Shown: one piece after another, positions 1 through 6,440 of the stretch
How positions within the stretch are numbered: the first letter of the stretch is position 1
Layout of the letters: each line of letters begins with the position of its first letter
DNA from: DTU036 sp964346475
GTDB taxonomy: Bacteria; Bacillota; Clostridia; Peptostreptococcales; Acidaminobacteraceae
Assembly (NCBI GenBank): GCA_964346475.1
Contig: CAYFUM010000002.1
Location: 1 to 64,000, forward strand
Length of the DNA: 64,000 bases
Reading direction: 5' to 3'
Translations under genes and position numbers: made by a program
Notes under the pieces: generated by a model
The model's database searches: none
The model's input: the letters and a program-made list of their open reading frames with translations, nothing else
Told to the model about the DNA's origin: nothing

Positions 1-1259
1 CATTGGCAGAAAGAAGAAAGCCCGAAAGTCTAGAGGACTTTGTTGGCCAAGAGGAAATAATGGGTGAGGGTAGCCTTCTTAGAAGGATGATTAAGGCTGA
101 TAGACTAAGGAGTATGATCCTCTTCGGTCCCACGGGGGTAGGAAAGACTTCTCTTGCAAAAATAATTTCACAAATGACAAGTTCTGATTTTATTTCCTTA
201 AACGCTGTGACTTCTGGTATTAGTCAAATCAGAGAGGTTATAAAAAAAGCTGAAGATAACCTGGCCTTTGAAGGGCGAAATACGATTTTATTTATTGATG
301 AAATCCACAGGTTCAATAAAAGTCAGCAGGACGCCCTGCTACCCCATGTAGAAAGGGGTACTGTAATTTTCATAGGTGCTACGACAGAGAATCCTTATTT
401 TGAAGTAAATTCCGCTCTTCTTAGCAGGTCACTTACCTTTGAACTAAAGGCTCTGGAAGAAGAGGATATTGTCAGGCTAATAAAAAGAGCCTTGGAAGAA
501 GACAAAATACTGCTGGAATTGAATTTACAGATAGATGATGAAGTTATAGAGCAGATTGCCAGGGAGTCTTCGGGTGATGCCAGGAGAGCTATGAATATCC
601 TAGAGCTTGCAGCTCTAACCACTGATTTGACTGGTCCAATTCGCATAATCACTAAAAATATAATATCCCAGTCTACTCAGACACCCTATTTAAAGTATGA
701 TAAGGATGGGGACTACCACTACGATGTTATATCAGCCTTCATAAAGAGTGTACGTGGCTCTGACCCCCAGGCCAGCATTTACTACCTAGCACAGATGCTA
801 GCCTCGGGGGAGGATCCTAAATTTATAGCAAGAAGGCTAATAATCCTGGCTGCAGAAGATATTGGACTAGCGGACCCCCAGGCCCTGGTCCTGGCCAATG
901 CTTCCTTTGAAAGTGTCCATAAAATTGGCATGCCTGAAGCAAGGATTATACTCAGCGAAATTACCCTCTACCTAGCCCTAGCCAAGAAAAGTAACTCTGC
1001 CTATCTTGCGATAAATAGGGCCAGTGAGCTTGTAAAGGAGCTGGGACCAGCCAGCGTACCAGAACATCTTGAAGACAGTACTAAGAAGCTTCTATCAAAA
1101 TCCACTGCCAGTTATCTATACCCCCATAATGTAGATCAGGCCTGGGTGGAACAGGATTATCTACCTGAGAAGCTAAGGGGTCAGGTCTTTTATGAGGGTA
1201 AAAAGCTTGGGAGTGAGAAGGATTTAGTGGAGGAGTGGGAAAAAAGAGTTAATAAATAA
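1..1259 (+). CDS. rarA: Replication-associated recombination protein A (RarA/MgsA AAA+ ATPase), 5' end cut by window
   Basis: AAA+ ATPase that acts at stalled replication forks, related to clamp-loader and RuvB ATPases. The reading frame is open to the left edge. The first visible residues, LAERRKPESLEDFVGQEEI, match the interior of the usual RarA N-terminus (PLAERMRP...), so a few codons lie outside the window and the TTG at 3 is probably not the start. Visible motifs are Walker A GPTGVGKTS, Walker B ILFIDEIHRF, and the sensor region GATTENPYFEVNSALLSR. The C-terminal half carries the RarA-specific lid and tetramerisation region (SVRGSDPQASIYYLAQML, FIARRLIILAAEDIGLADP). The 418 visible residues are close to full family length. 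No terminator is obvious after the stop codon. Confidence 0.95.
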   Translation, partial: LAERRKPESLEDFVGQEEIMGEGSLLRRMIKADRLRSMILFGPTGVGKTSLAKIISQMTSSDFISLNAVTSGISQIREVIKKAEDNLAFEGRNTILFIDEIHRFNKSQQDALLPHVERGTVIFIGATTENPYFEVNSALLSRSLTFELKALEEEDIVRLIKRALEEDKILLELNLQIDDEVIEQIARESSGDARRAMNILELAALTTDLTGPIRIITKNIISQSTQTPYLKYDKDGDYHYDVISAFIKSVRGSDPQASIYYLAQMLASGEDPKFIARRLIILAAEDIGLADPQALVLANASFESVHKIGMPEARIILSEITLYLALAKKSNSAYLAINRASELVKELGPASVPEHLEDSTKKLLSKSTASYLYPHNVDQAWVEQDYLPEKLRGQVFYEGKKLGSEKDLVEEWEKRVNK

Positions 1260-1579
1260 ATATAATAATTATTGTTATAAATATATTTTTATAAGAATTG
1301 GATATTTTTTATATAAAAACACTAGCAAATAAGATGATGAATATTAGTTGGCGTTTCTACTTATATACTTTATTGTAGTAGGGGAGGTGGAAAACTACAA
1401 TATCTAGCATGAAAACCACTAAACTCTTTTTTGTTTAAATAAATAAGAAAATTAATTAATCTTTCATTATGTTTCTCATAATATTCATTATAAGAAAACT
1501 TCTTTTTGAATAGAAAATTCAACAATAAAAGATGTTGAGATGTCCTTTGTTTGTGGTAGCCTTTATATAGGAGGCTACC
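1260..1579. other. 320-bp AT-rich intergenic region with two inverted repeats
   Basis: No convincing gene lies between rarA and the small lipoprotein. The stretch is very AT-rich. It holds a 9-bp perfect inverted repeat (1371-1379 with 1394-1402) whose loop is the purine-rich AGGGGAGGTGGAAA. A nine-codon open frame follows at 1409-1438 (ATG AAA ACC ... GTT TAA), and a second 8-bp inverted repeat encloses the lipoprotein ribosome site at 1554-1580. A smaller TTGAAT/ATTCAA repeat lies near 1506-1522. I could not pick a single promoter with confidence. Confidence 0.6.
1371..1402 (+). repeat. Perfect 9-bp inverted repeat with a Shine-Dalgarno-like loop
   Basis: TATTGTAGT at 1371-1379 is exactly complementary to ACTACAATA at 1394-1402, with a 14-nt loop that contains GGGGAGG. 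It could form an RNA hairpin in a leader transcript or serve as a protein-binding palindrome. No T-run follows, so it is not an intrinsic terminator. Confidence 0.5.
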
Positions 1580-1580
1580 A
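1554..1580 (+). promoter_or_regulatory. Hairpin enclosing the ribosome binding site of the lipoprotein gene
   Basis: TGGTAGCC (1554-1561) pairs perfectly with GGCTACCA (1573-1580). The AGGAGG ribosome site occupies 1569-1574, split between loop and 3' arm, and the A of the ATG start (1580) closes the stem. If it forms in mRNA, the start would be partly masked, so it may act as a translational control element. Pairing is seen in the sequence; function is inferred. Confidence 0.45.
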
Positions 1581-2032
1581 TGAAAAGATTTCTTACCCTA
1601 ATTTTAATCCTTCTTTTAACGGGATGTGGCCAGCTTGAGTTCTATGATGAATACACAAGTCGCTGGAATATTGACCTGCCTAAACCCAAAAATGTTCGAC
1701 TGGGAGGCCTCTTAGATCATTCACCTAAGGAGTATGAGGACTTTGATTTCATAATTACCTTTGATGAGGCAGATGATTTAGACAAGAGAATTGACTGGGA
1801 AATCCTAAATGAAGAAGAGCGTTATGAAGTCATAGAAGCCCTTCATAAAAAGTATGAGCTTGGACCAGGAAGGACCATTGAAGATAAAAAGATGCTACTG
1901 GGTGAGTTTTTAAATATAGACCTTGACCTAGGCATGGCTGCATTTTTTAAAAGCGCCCAGACAGAAGAAATCCTACTGCTCAAAACAAAGGAAAAGAGCG
2001 AGGTCTATGTGCTGAGGATGGTGAAGGATTAG
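1580..2032 (+). CDS. Small putative lipoprotein of unknown function
   Basis: A 150-residue protein with an N-terminal signal (positively charged MKR, then a hydrophobic run of I and L) ending in the lipobox LLTGC. This predicts lipidation at Cys16 and anchoring to the outer face of the membrane. The mature part is acidic and rich in D and E (for example DFDFIITFDEADDLDKR), has no cysteines, and no domain that I recognise. The ATG has a strong AGGAGG seven to eight bases upstream, set inside a hairpin. The gene stands alone: rarA lies 320 bp upstream and a terminator-like stem begins at its stop codon. Function unknown. Confidence 0.75.
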   Translation: MKRFLTLILILLLTGCGQLEFYDEYTSRWNIDLPKPKNVRLGGLLDHSPKEYEDFDFIITFDEADDLDKRIDWEILNEEERYEVIEALHKKYELGPGRTIEDKKMLLGEFLNIDLDLGMAAFFKSAQTEEILLLKTKEKSEVYVLRMVKD

Positions 2033-2075
2033 GAAAGTCTCCATATTGACAAGGGGGGCTTTCCTTGATATTATT
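2032..2075 (+). terminator. Terminator-like stem after the small lipoprotein gene
   Basis: GGAAAGTCTCC (2032-2042) can pair over 11 positions, two of them G-U, with GGGGGCTTTCC (2054-2064), followed by the moderately T-rich TTGATATTATT. The stem starts at the last base of the stop codon. It overlaps a well-formed promoter for the next gene, so efficiency is uncertain. Confidence 0.5.
2046..2074 (+). promoter_or_regulatory. Sigma-A-type promoter for the DUF2284-xer pair
   Basis: Consensus -35 TTGACA (2046-2051), a 17-bp spacer, and -10 TATTAT (2069-2074). The -35 lies in the loop, and the spacer in the 3' arm, of the preceding terminator-like hairpin. The predicted start near 2081 is about 40 bases before the ATG at 2124. 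Confidence 0.65.
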
Positions 2076-2123
2076 AAGTTAACTATTCCTTAAATGTATA
2101 TTTTGGGAAAAGATGGAGGGCCT

Positions 2124-2663
2124 ATGAAATTTAGACTAATAAACCTAGAGCTATTAATGGAAGAATGCTTTAATCCTGAAAAAATAGAAAGCCTCTGTAG
2201 TATGTGTGAATACTACAATCAGCACTTTGCCTGCCCTAGCCATAATTTTAATGTAAACTACTTTCTAAGTCACTATAGGTATGCTCTAGTGGTCAGCCAC
2301 AGGCTTAAGGCAAGACTTGATGAATACTTCTTTTGGAGGGATCTTATAGATTCCCTCCTGCTTAGCTATGAAAATAAATTTCGAGGCCTGAGTCTTGTCG
2401 CTGGCTCCTGCCGCAATTGTAATTTTTGTTTTGACCGGGGTGCCTATGAATGCTCTTCACCTGAGCTACTAAGACACAGCTTTGAGAGCCTGGGTTTTGA
2501 TGTATCCTCTATTCTTGAACTTTACTTTAAAGAGAAGCTTTCCTTTAGTCCAGATGGCCTCCACCTAGTCTATGGTATGCTTCTAAAGGATAAGCCTGAA
2601 CCCATAATTCTCAATGACTTTGAAGGAGAACTTTGTGAAATATCAAATCAATACCAAGGGTAA
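2124..2663 (+). CDS. DUF2284-like cysteine-rich predicted metal-binding protein
   Basis: A 179-residue cytoplasmic protein with cysteine clusters typical of DUF2284-type predicted metal-binding proteins. These are C25 and C28 (CSMC), C37 in FACPSH, and a second group CRNCNFC plus a later Cys (C96, C99, C102, C110). The pattern suggests an Fe-S or zinc site. I chose ATG 2124 because GGAGG lies just upstream; an ATG ten codons earlier has no ribosome site. The end overlaps the tyrosine recombinase gene, which suggests translational coupling. The biochemical function of this family is not established, so no role is assigned. Confidence 0.65.
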   Translation: MKFRLINLELLMEECFNPEKIESLCSMCEYYNQHFACPSHNFNVNYFLSHYRYALVVSHRLKARLDEYFFWRDLIDSLLLSYENKFRGLSLVAGSCRNCNFCFDRGAYECSSPELLRHSFESLGFDVSSILELYFKEKLSFSPDGLHLVYGMLLKDKPEPIILNDFEGELCEISNQYQG

Positions 2664-3726
2664 GCCAGAACAGCTTATAAGAGAAGAAATAGAAATATCT
2701 AAGGCTATTAAAGAACTTGAACTTACTATGCCCTTATTTATGAGGGACTATTTTATATTTCTAAGGAGTTCTGTCTCCCCCGCCACAGCTCTTGCCTACA
2801 GTAGGGATATTGAGTTTTTCTTTAGCTACCTGATAGAAGAAACCCTTTTCTCCCAGGCAAAGGAAATCAAGGAGCTTGAGCTGGATGATTTAGCTAAGCT
2901 ACGTCCTAGAGACCTTAATGAATTCTTAGGAGACTATTGCAGGCGCTATTACAAAGAGATCCAGGGACAGATGCATGTCTTTGAAAACAATAATGCCAGT
3001 ATTTCAAGAAAGAGGTCTAGCCTCTCCTCCCTCTTTAGATTTTTATATAGAAATGAGCAGCTAGAGGAAGATCTAACAGGAGGATTAAATCCCATTAGGA
3101 TGCCCAAGGCCCAGCCCGATACGATTAAGAGGCTCCATGAAGAAGAGATCCAGGAACTTTTAATGGTGGTTGAAAGCGGCCAAGGTCTCAGTGACAGAGA
3201 GCTAATCTACTGGGAAAAAACAAAATATAGGGATAGGGCTATCCTGCTCTTTTTTATTACCTATGGTCTAAGACTTAGAGAACTAGCCAACCTAGATTTA
3301 TCTAGCTTTCACTTTGGTAGGATGGAATTTACTGTATACAGAAAGAGGGATAAGGAAACTGTCCTTCCTTTAAATAAAACCACTGAGACAGCTCTAGAGG
3401 ACTATTTAAATCTAGAAAGACCTCAGAGCTCTGATGAGGCATTATTTCTCTCTCTCCAGGGAAGAAGAATGACCCAAAGGGCTATAAGGGAAATGGTAAA
3501 AAAATACACTGCCCTAGCCATGAAGACCAGCAGGTCCCAGGGCTATAGTCCCCATAAACTTAGGGCTACGGCAGCTAGTACCCTAATAGAAAGGGGGTTT
3601 TCCATCTACGATGTACAAAACCTCCTAGACCACGATAATGTCACAACAACCCAGCTATATGCTGCCCATAGAAAGAATGTTAAAGCAGATATCATTAGAA
3701 ATTTTGAGCTTGATGATGACAAGTAA
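2635..3726 (+). CDS. Tyrosine recombinase of the XerC/XerD/phage integrase class
   Basis: A site-specific recombinase of 363 residues. The N-terminal SAM-like core-binding domain (RDYFIFLRSSVSPATALAYS) is followed by the catalytic domain. Its residues are Arg in YGLRLRELANL, His-x-x-Arg in HKLRATAAS, His in LLDHDNV, and the nucleophile Tyr in TTQLYAAH. I favour the GTG at 2635, with AAGGAG six bases upstream, giving a 29-bp overlap with the cysteine-rich gene. An ATG at 2614 without a ribosome site is the alternative. It may be the housekeeping dimer-resolution XerC/D or a stand-alone paralogue; no phage or integron genes flank it. A shared terminator follows. Confidence 0.85.
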   Translation: MKYQINTKGKPEQLIREEIEISKAIKELELTMPLFMRDYFIFLRSSVSPATALAYSRDIEFFFSYLIEETLFSQAKEIKELELDDLAKLRPRDLNEFLGDYCRRYYKEIQGQMHVFENNNASISRKRSSLSSLFRFLYRNEQLEEDLTGGLNPIRMPKAQPDTIKRLHEEEIQELLMVVESGQGLSDRELIYWEKTKYRDRAILLFFITYGLRLRELANLDLSSFHFGRMEFTVYRKRDKETVLPLNKTTETALEDYLNLERPQSSDEALFLSLQGRRMTQRAIREMVKKYTALAMKTSRSQGYSPHKLRATAASTLIERGFSIYDVQNLLDHDNVTTTQLYAAHRKNVKADIIRNFELDDDK

Positions 3727-3769
3727 AAAGCCTCCAGGAACCTCTAATTATTAGAGGCTCGGAGGCTTT
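3727..3769. terminator. Branched bidirectional terminator between xer and the yneA-like gene
   Basis: AAAGCCTCC (3727-3735) pairs with GGAGGCTTT (3761-3769), and a second hairpin, CCTCTAAT/ATTAGAGG (3741-3757), sits inside the loop. On the minus strand the stem is followed by a run of five T, so termination is best supported for the yneA-like gene, whose stop codon lies inside the structure. On the plus strand it follows the recombinase gene directly. Confidence 0.75.
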
Positions 3770-4055
3770 CATCACTATAAGGGATTTCAAGGAGTTGACC
3801 AGGGTATATTTGGTCATCTTCTAACCCATTGATTTTCTTGATTATATAGACTCCCTTTCTGGGATTCTCAGGAATTAGGCTCTGTCCAAAATTCCAGAGT
3901 GTATCGCCAGGGGAAACTTCCAGGGTTACTGTCATCAGAGGCTGGGCCAGCTCAACTATTGCTTTATCACTGGGTAAATAGACGTAAAGGCCTGCTACCA
4001 GGAGAAATAATATAAGTAGTCTTGTAATAAATTTATAGGGATTTTTTATAGTCAT
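3744..4055 (-). CDS. yneA: YneA-like SOS cell-division suppressor (membrane-anchored LysM protein)
   Basis: A 103-residue protein with one N-terminal membrane segment (RLLILFLLVAGLYVYL), a short linker, and a C-terminal LysM domain (VSPGDTLWNFGQSL ... INGLEDDQIYPGQLLEIP). Length and layout match YneA of Bacillus subtilis (105 residues), which delays division after DNA damage. The ATG at 4055 has GGAGG just upstream; an in-frame TTG at 4067 is less likely. The promoter holds a LexA box between -35 and -10 and a second box next to the ribosome site, so SOS control is strongly implied. In Bacillus yneA is beside lexA; here lexA is about 7.5 kb away. Division inhibition itself is inferred from the family. 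Confidence 0.8.
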   Translation of the reverse strand: MTIKNPYKFITRLLILFLLVAGLYVYLPSDKAIVELAQPLMTVTLEVSPGDTLWNFGQSLIPENPRKGVYIIKKINGLEDDQIYPGQLLEIPYSDESLRASNN

Positions 4056-4064
4056 AATTTCCTC

Positions 4065-4078
4065 CAAACAAATGTTCT
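4065..4078 (-). promoter_or_regulatory. Second LexA (SOS) box upstream of the yneA-like gene
   Basis: Read on the minus strand, AGAACATTTGTTTG fits the Gram-positive SOS pattern GAAC-N4-GTTY. It lies downstream of the promoter and touches the ribosome site. It is nearly identical to the box in front of lexA (AGAACAATTGTTTG). Confidence 0.65.
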
Positions 4079-4084
4079 GTATTT

Positions 4085-4113
4085 ATAATAACAGAACGTA
4101 TGTTCGGAGTCAA
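4085..4113 (-). promoter_or_regulatory. SOS promoter of the yneA-like gene
   Basis: On the minus strand: -35 TTGACT (4108-4113), 17-bp spacer, -10 TATTAT (4085-4090). The spacer is almost entirely occupied by the LexA box at 4093-4106, so bound LexA would block RNA polymerase directly. Confidence 0.75.
4093..4106 (-). promoter_or_regulatory. LexA (SOS) box within the yneA-like promoter
   Basis: CGAACATACGTTCT on the minus strand, a near-perfect match to the Bacillus/Clostridia SOS consensus CGAACRNRYGTTYC (one mismatch, at the last base). It lies between -35 and -10. Confidence 0.85.
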
Positions 4114-4117
4114 GTAT

Positions 4118-4636
4118 TTATTTATAATTTCTACTTACATATTCTATTTCCTCCTGCTTGTCCCTGGAATTGAGTTCCAAAGCCAGAAGGAAAAAATATC
4201 CAGAGAGTAGATTTGCAAAATCTATTAGGCCTTCCTCTACCTTCTTGTCTTCGCCATAGCGATAGATAAGTCTAACCAGCGCCTTGGCGTCAGCCCTCAG
4301 AAGATGGGCCAGACTTCCTCTAGTGGAGCCCTGAGGCAAAACAAATCTATCAAATTTATGGCTATGATTTTTTCTTAGCTCCCCTACCCTATCTATTAAA
4401 AAATTAATTTCATCCTTCTCTATAGAAAAGAAGGTCCTCAGACTAGGATTCATATGATAGATTAGGCCACAGATTTTTATAAGTTCATCTTTAATTTCCC
4501 TTTCTGGGCACATAGAGGCTAGTAGACCTGTTTGTGATGCCAGCCTATCAGTTAGAATTTCAAAATCACAGCGCAGATCCCTACTATCTTCAGACAAAAA
4601 GGGATAGGCTTCATAGGGACTCCTATATTTTTTCAT
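4118..4636 (-). CDS. Divergent PduO/EutT-like cobalamin adenosyltransferase family protein
   Basis: A 172-residue helical protein encoded directly after btuD (2-bp gap) and ending the corrinoid uptake operon. The C-terminal half resembles PduO-type ATP:corrinoid adenosyltransferases: FVLPQGSTRGSLAHLLRADA parallels the family FVLPGGS...LHLART block, and FANLLSGYFFLLALELN parallels YLNRLSDYLFVLAR. ILTDRLASQTGLL resembles the VDELNSxIGLA helix. However, the N-terminal TKxGDxG ATP loop and the RRAER stretch are not recognisable, so activity is uncertain. The likely role, from context, is conversion of imported corrinoid to the adenosyl form, or corrinoid binding. Ribosome site AGGAG precedes the ATG. 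Controlled by the upstream cobalamin riboswitch. Confidence 0.6.
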   Translation of the reverse strand: MKKYRSPYEAYPFLSEDSRDLRCDFEILTDRLASQTGLLASMCPEREIKDELIKICGLIYHMNPSLRTFFSIEKDEINFLIDRVGELRKNHSHKFDRFVLPQGSTRGSLAHLLRADAKALVRLIYRYGEDKKVEEGLIDFANLLSGYFFLLALELNSRDKQEEIEYVSRNYK

Positions 4637-4638
4637 TT

Positions 4639-5409
4639 TTACTCCTGAAACTTTTTCCAGCGTTTTAAAGAATTTAGCATATAGGCTACTATATCCATAT
4701 CATATATTTCTTTGAGAAAATTTTTGTTTATAATATCTTCTGCCTTGCCCATGCCATAGATCCTTCCCTCCTTCATAAACATAAGATTATCAGTAAGCTC
4801 CATGGCAAGGTTAATATCATGGAAGACCCCAACTACTGCCTGGGACTTGCCCTGGGACCAGCCCTTGAGATAGTTAACTACATCCACCTGGTACTTTATA
4901 TCCATATGGTTGGTTGGTTCATCCAGCAGTATGAGTTCTGGTTCCTGCACCAGGGTATGGGCAAGATAGACCCTTTGCAGCTGGCCACCGGAAAGGACAT
5001 TTAGCTTTTTATTTCCTATCTCCATGAGTCTAGTGCTCTCCATGGTTTTCTCAACAATCTTTATATCCTCTTCACTGGGCCTGCCAAAGAGGTTCTTTCT
5101 GAGAAATCTATAGCGTCCCATCATAATTGTCTCATAGACACTGTAGGGAAAATGTACATAGTTTATCTGACTCATCAGGGCTATTTTCTCCGCGATTTCC
5201 CGCCTTTTCATTGTTTTGATGGATTTATTAGATAGGGTGATTTCACCTTGGTGATCAATTATCCCAGTAGCTGCCCTTAAAAGGGTAGTTTTTCCACAAC
5301 TATTTGGACCTATAATAGCTAGGCTTTCTCCCCTATCCAAAGTAAAGCTAATATCTTTTATTATCGCCTTGCCATTATATCCCGCACTAACTCCCTTGAA
5401 GCTAAGCAT
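4639..5409 (-). CDS. btuD: Corrinoid (BtuCD-F-type) ABC transporter ATP-binding protein
   Basis: A 256-residue ATPase of the iron-siderophore/vitamin B12 importer family. It shows Walker A GPNSCGKTT, Q-loop ALMSQ, ABC signature LSGGQLQRV, Walker B LILLDEPTNHMD and the switch His in GVFHDINLA. The start is the ATG at 5409, with AAGAGG upstream, in the sequence MLSFKGVSAGYNGK; longer in-frame readings extend into btuC. It overlaps the permease gene by 8 bp, which indicates coupling. It energises import together with the permease and the lipoprotein encoded upstream. Substrate assignment (corrinoid rather than siderophore) rests on the cobalamin riboswitch and the adenosyltransferase-like neighbour. 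Confidence 0.88.
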   Translation of the reverse strand: MLSFKGVSAGYNGKAIIKDISFTLDRGESLAIIGPNSCGKTTLLRAATGIIDHQGEITLSNKSIKTMKRREIAEKIALMSQINYVHFPYSVYETIMMGRYRFLRKNLFGRPSEEDIKIVEKTMESTRLMEIGNKKLNVLSGGQLQRVYLAHTLVQEPELILLDEPTNHMDIKYQVDVVNYLKGWSQGKSQAVVGVFHDINLAMELTDNLMFMKEGRIYGMGKAEDIINKNFLKEIYDMDIVAYMLNSLKRWKKFQE

Positions 5410-6433
5410 TTTCACCTCTTTTCCTGCTGAAGTAGACCCAGGTAAAAAAGGGTGCACCTATTAGGGCAGTAACTGAACCTATTGGAAGCTCTAAGGGTGC
5501 AATTATCATCCTTGATATAATGTCTGCCAGGGCCATAAAGGTTCCTCCAAAGATAAAGGACATGGGAAGAACCAGCCTATGGGAGGACCCAAAAATCCTT
5601 CTTACTATATGGGGGGCAATAAGATCTATAAAGCCAATTACCCCCACAAAACTAACTGAGGCTCCGGTGAGGAAGGTAGCAAGAACAATTAATAGGAGCT
5701 TTATTTTTTTAAGATCTATTCCAACTGAGATAGCGTGTTCTTCTCCAAAGCTAAGAAGATCAAGCTCCAAGCTGTAAAAGTTAAGAATTATAACTACAGG
5801 AAGGACGCTGAAGCTTATAATAGCAAGTTCATTCCAGTTAAGGCCAGAGAAACTTCCCAGCTGCCAAAAGAGGAGCCTTTGTAGATGCTGTCTAAAAAGT
5901 GCCATTATAATGGTGAGAAAGGAATTTATAAAGAGGGAAAGTACCATACCAGTCAGTATGACAGTTTGAGTCTCCAGTCCAGCATCTAGTCTTGATGATA
6001 TTCCAAGAGCTGTTAGAACAGTGGCTAGACCAAAGACCAGGGCTATGAAGGGAATTAGGTAATTTCCCAGGCCAGTAAGATTAAGGCCAAAGGCTATAAA
6101 TATTGCAACCCCCAGGGAAGCTCCCGAGGATACACCCAGTGTATAGGAGGATGCCAGGGGATTTCTCAAGACCGATTGCATGACTGTCCCGCTAACAGCC
6201 AGGGCTCCACCAACAATGAAGGAGGCAAGGGTTCTGGGCAAACGAATCTTCCAAAATATGTCCACCAGCAGCAAATCATAATCAGCAGGTAGAGGCCTAG
6301 AAAAAAGCTTATGAGAAATAATCCTGGGAATATAGGCCATGGGTATTTTGGCAGAACCTAGTACAGCTGAAAAAGTCAGGACCACGAATACCAGGACTAT
6401 ACTATATAAAATTTTTCTCACAAGCTTATTCAT
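5402..6433 (-). CDS. btuC: Corrinoid ABC transporter permease (FecCD/BtuC family)
   Basis: A 343-residue integral membrane protein with roughly ten hydrophobic segments and FecCD-family signatures: PRTLASFIVGGALAVSGTVMQSVLRNPLASSYTLG (35 residues in the first third, only partly quoted elsewhere: LRNPLAS, LGVSSGASLG), FVGVIGFIDLIAPHIVR, and ELPIGSVTALIGAPFF near the end. It forms the membrane channel of a BtuCDF-type importer. ATG 6433 lies 7 bp after the substrate-binding gene, with GGGGAG upstream. Its 3' end overlaps btuD. Confidence 0.9.
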   Translation of the reverse strand: MNKLVRKILYSIVLVFVVLTFSAVLGSAKIPMAYIPRIISHKLFSRPLPADYDLLLVDIFWKIRLPRTLASFIVGGALAVSGTVMQSVLRNPLASSYTLGVSSGASLGVAIFIAFGLNLTGLGNYLIPFIALVFGLATVLTALGISSRLDAGLETQTVILTGMVLSLFINSFLTIIMALFRQHLQRLLFWQLGSFSGLNWNELAIISFSVLPVVIILNFYSLELDLLSFGEEHAISVGIDLKKIKLLLIVLATFLTGASVSFVGVIGFIDLIAPHIVRRIFGSSHRLVLPMSFIFGGTFMALADIISRMIIAPLELPIGSVTALIGAPFFTWVYFSRKRGENA

Positions 6434-6440
6434 TTATCTC

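Noticed and set aside
395..652. Minus-strand open frame inside rarA
   Set aside because: Serine-rich translation typical of the antisense of a real gene; no ribosome site; rarA fully explains the region.
1260..1579. Possible small RNA gene (6S or other) in the rarA-lipoprotein gap
   Set aside because: No promoter plus terminator pair and no recognisable conserved core; only short inverted repeats are visible.
2635..3726. Integron, phage or transposon integrase interpretation of the tyrosine recombinase
   Set aside because: No attachment repeats, cargo genes, tRNA or phage genes nearby, and the composition resembles the neighbours.
3744..4067. Longer start (TTG 4067) for the yneA-like gene
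   Set aside because: The TTG overlaps the second LexA box and the ribosome site GGAGG; ATG 4055 has correct spacing.
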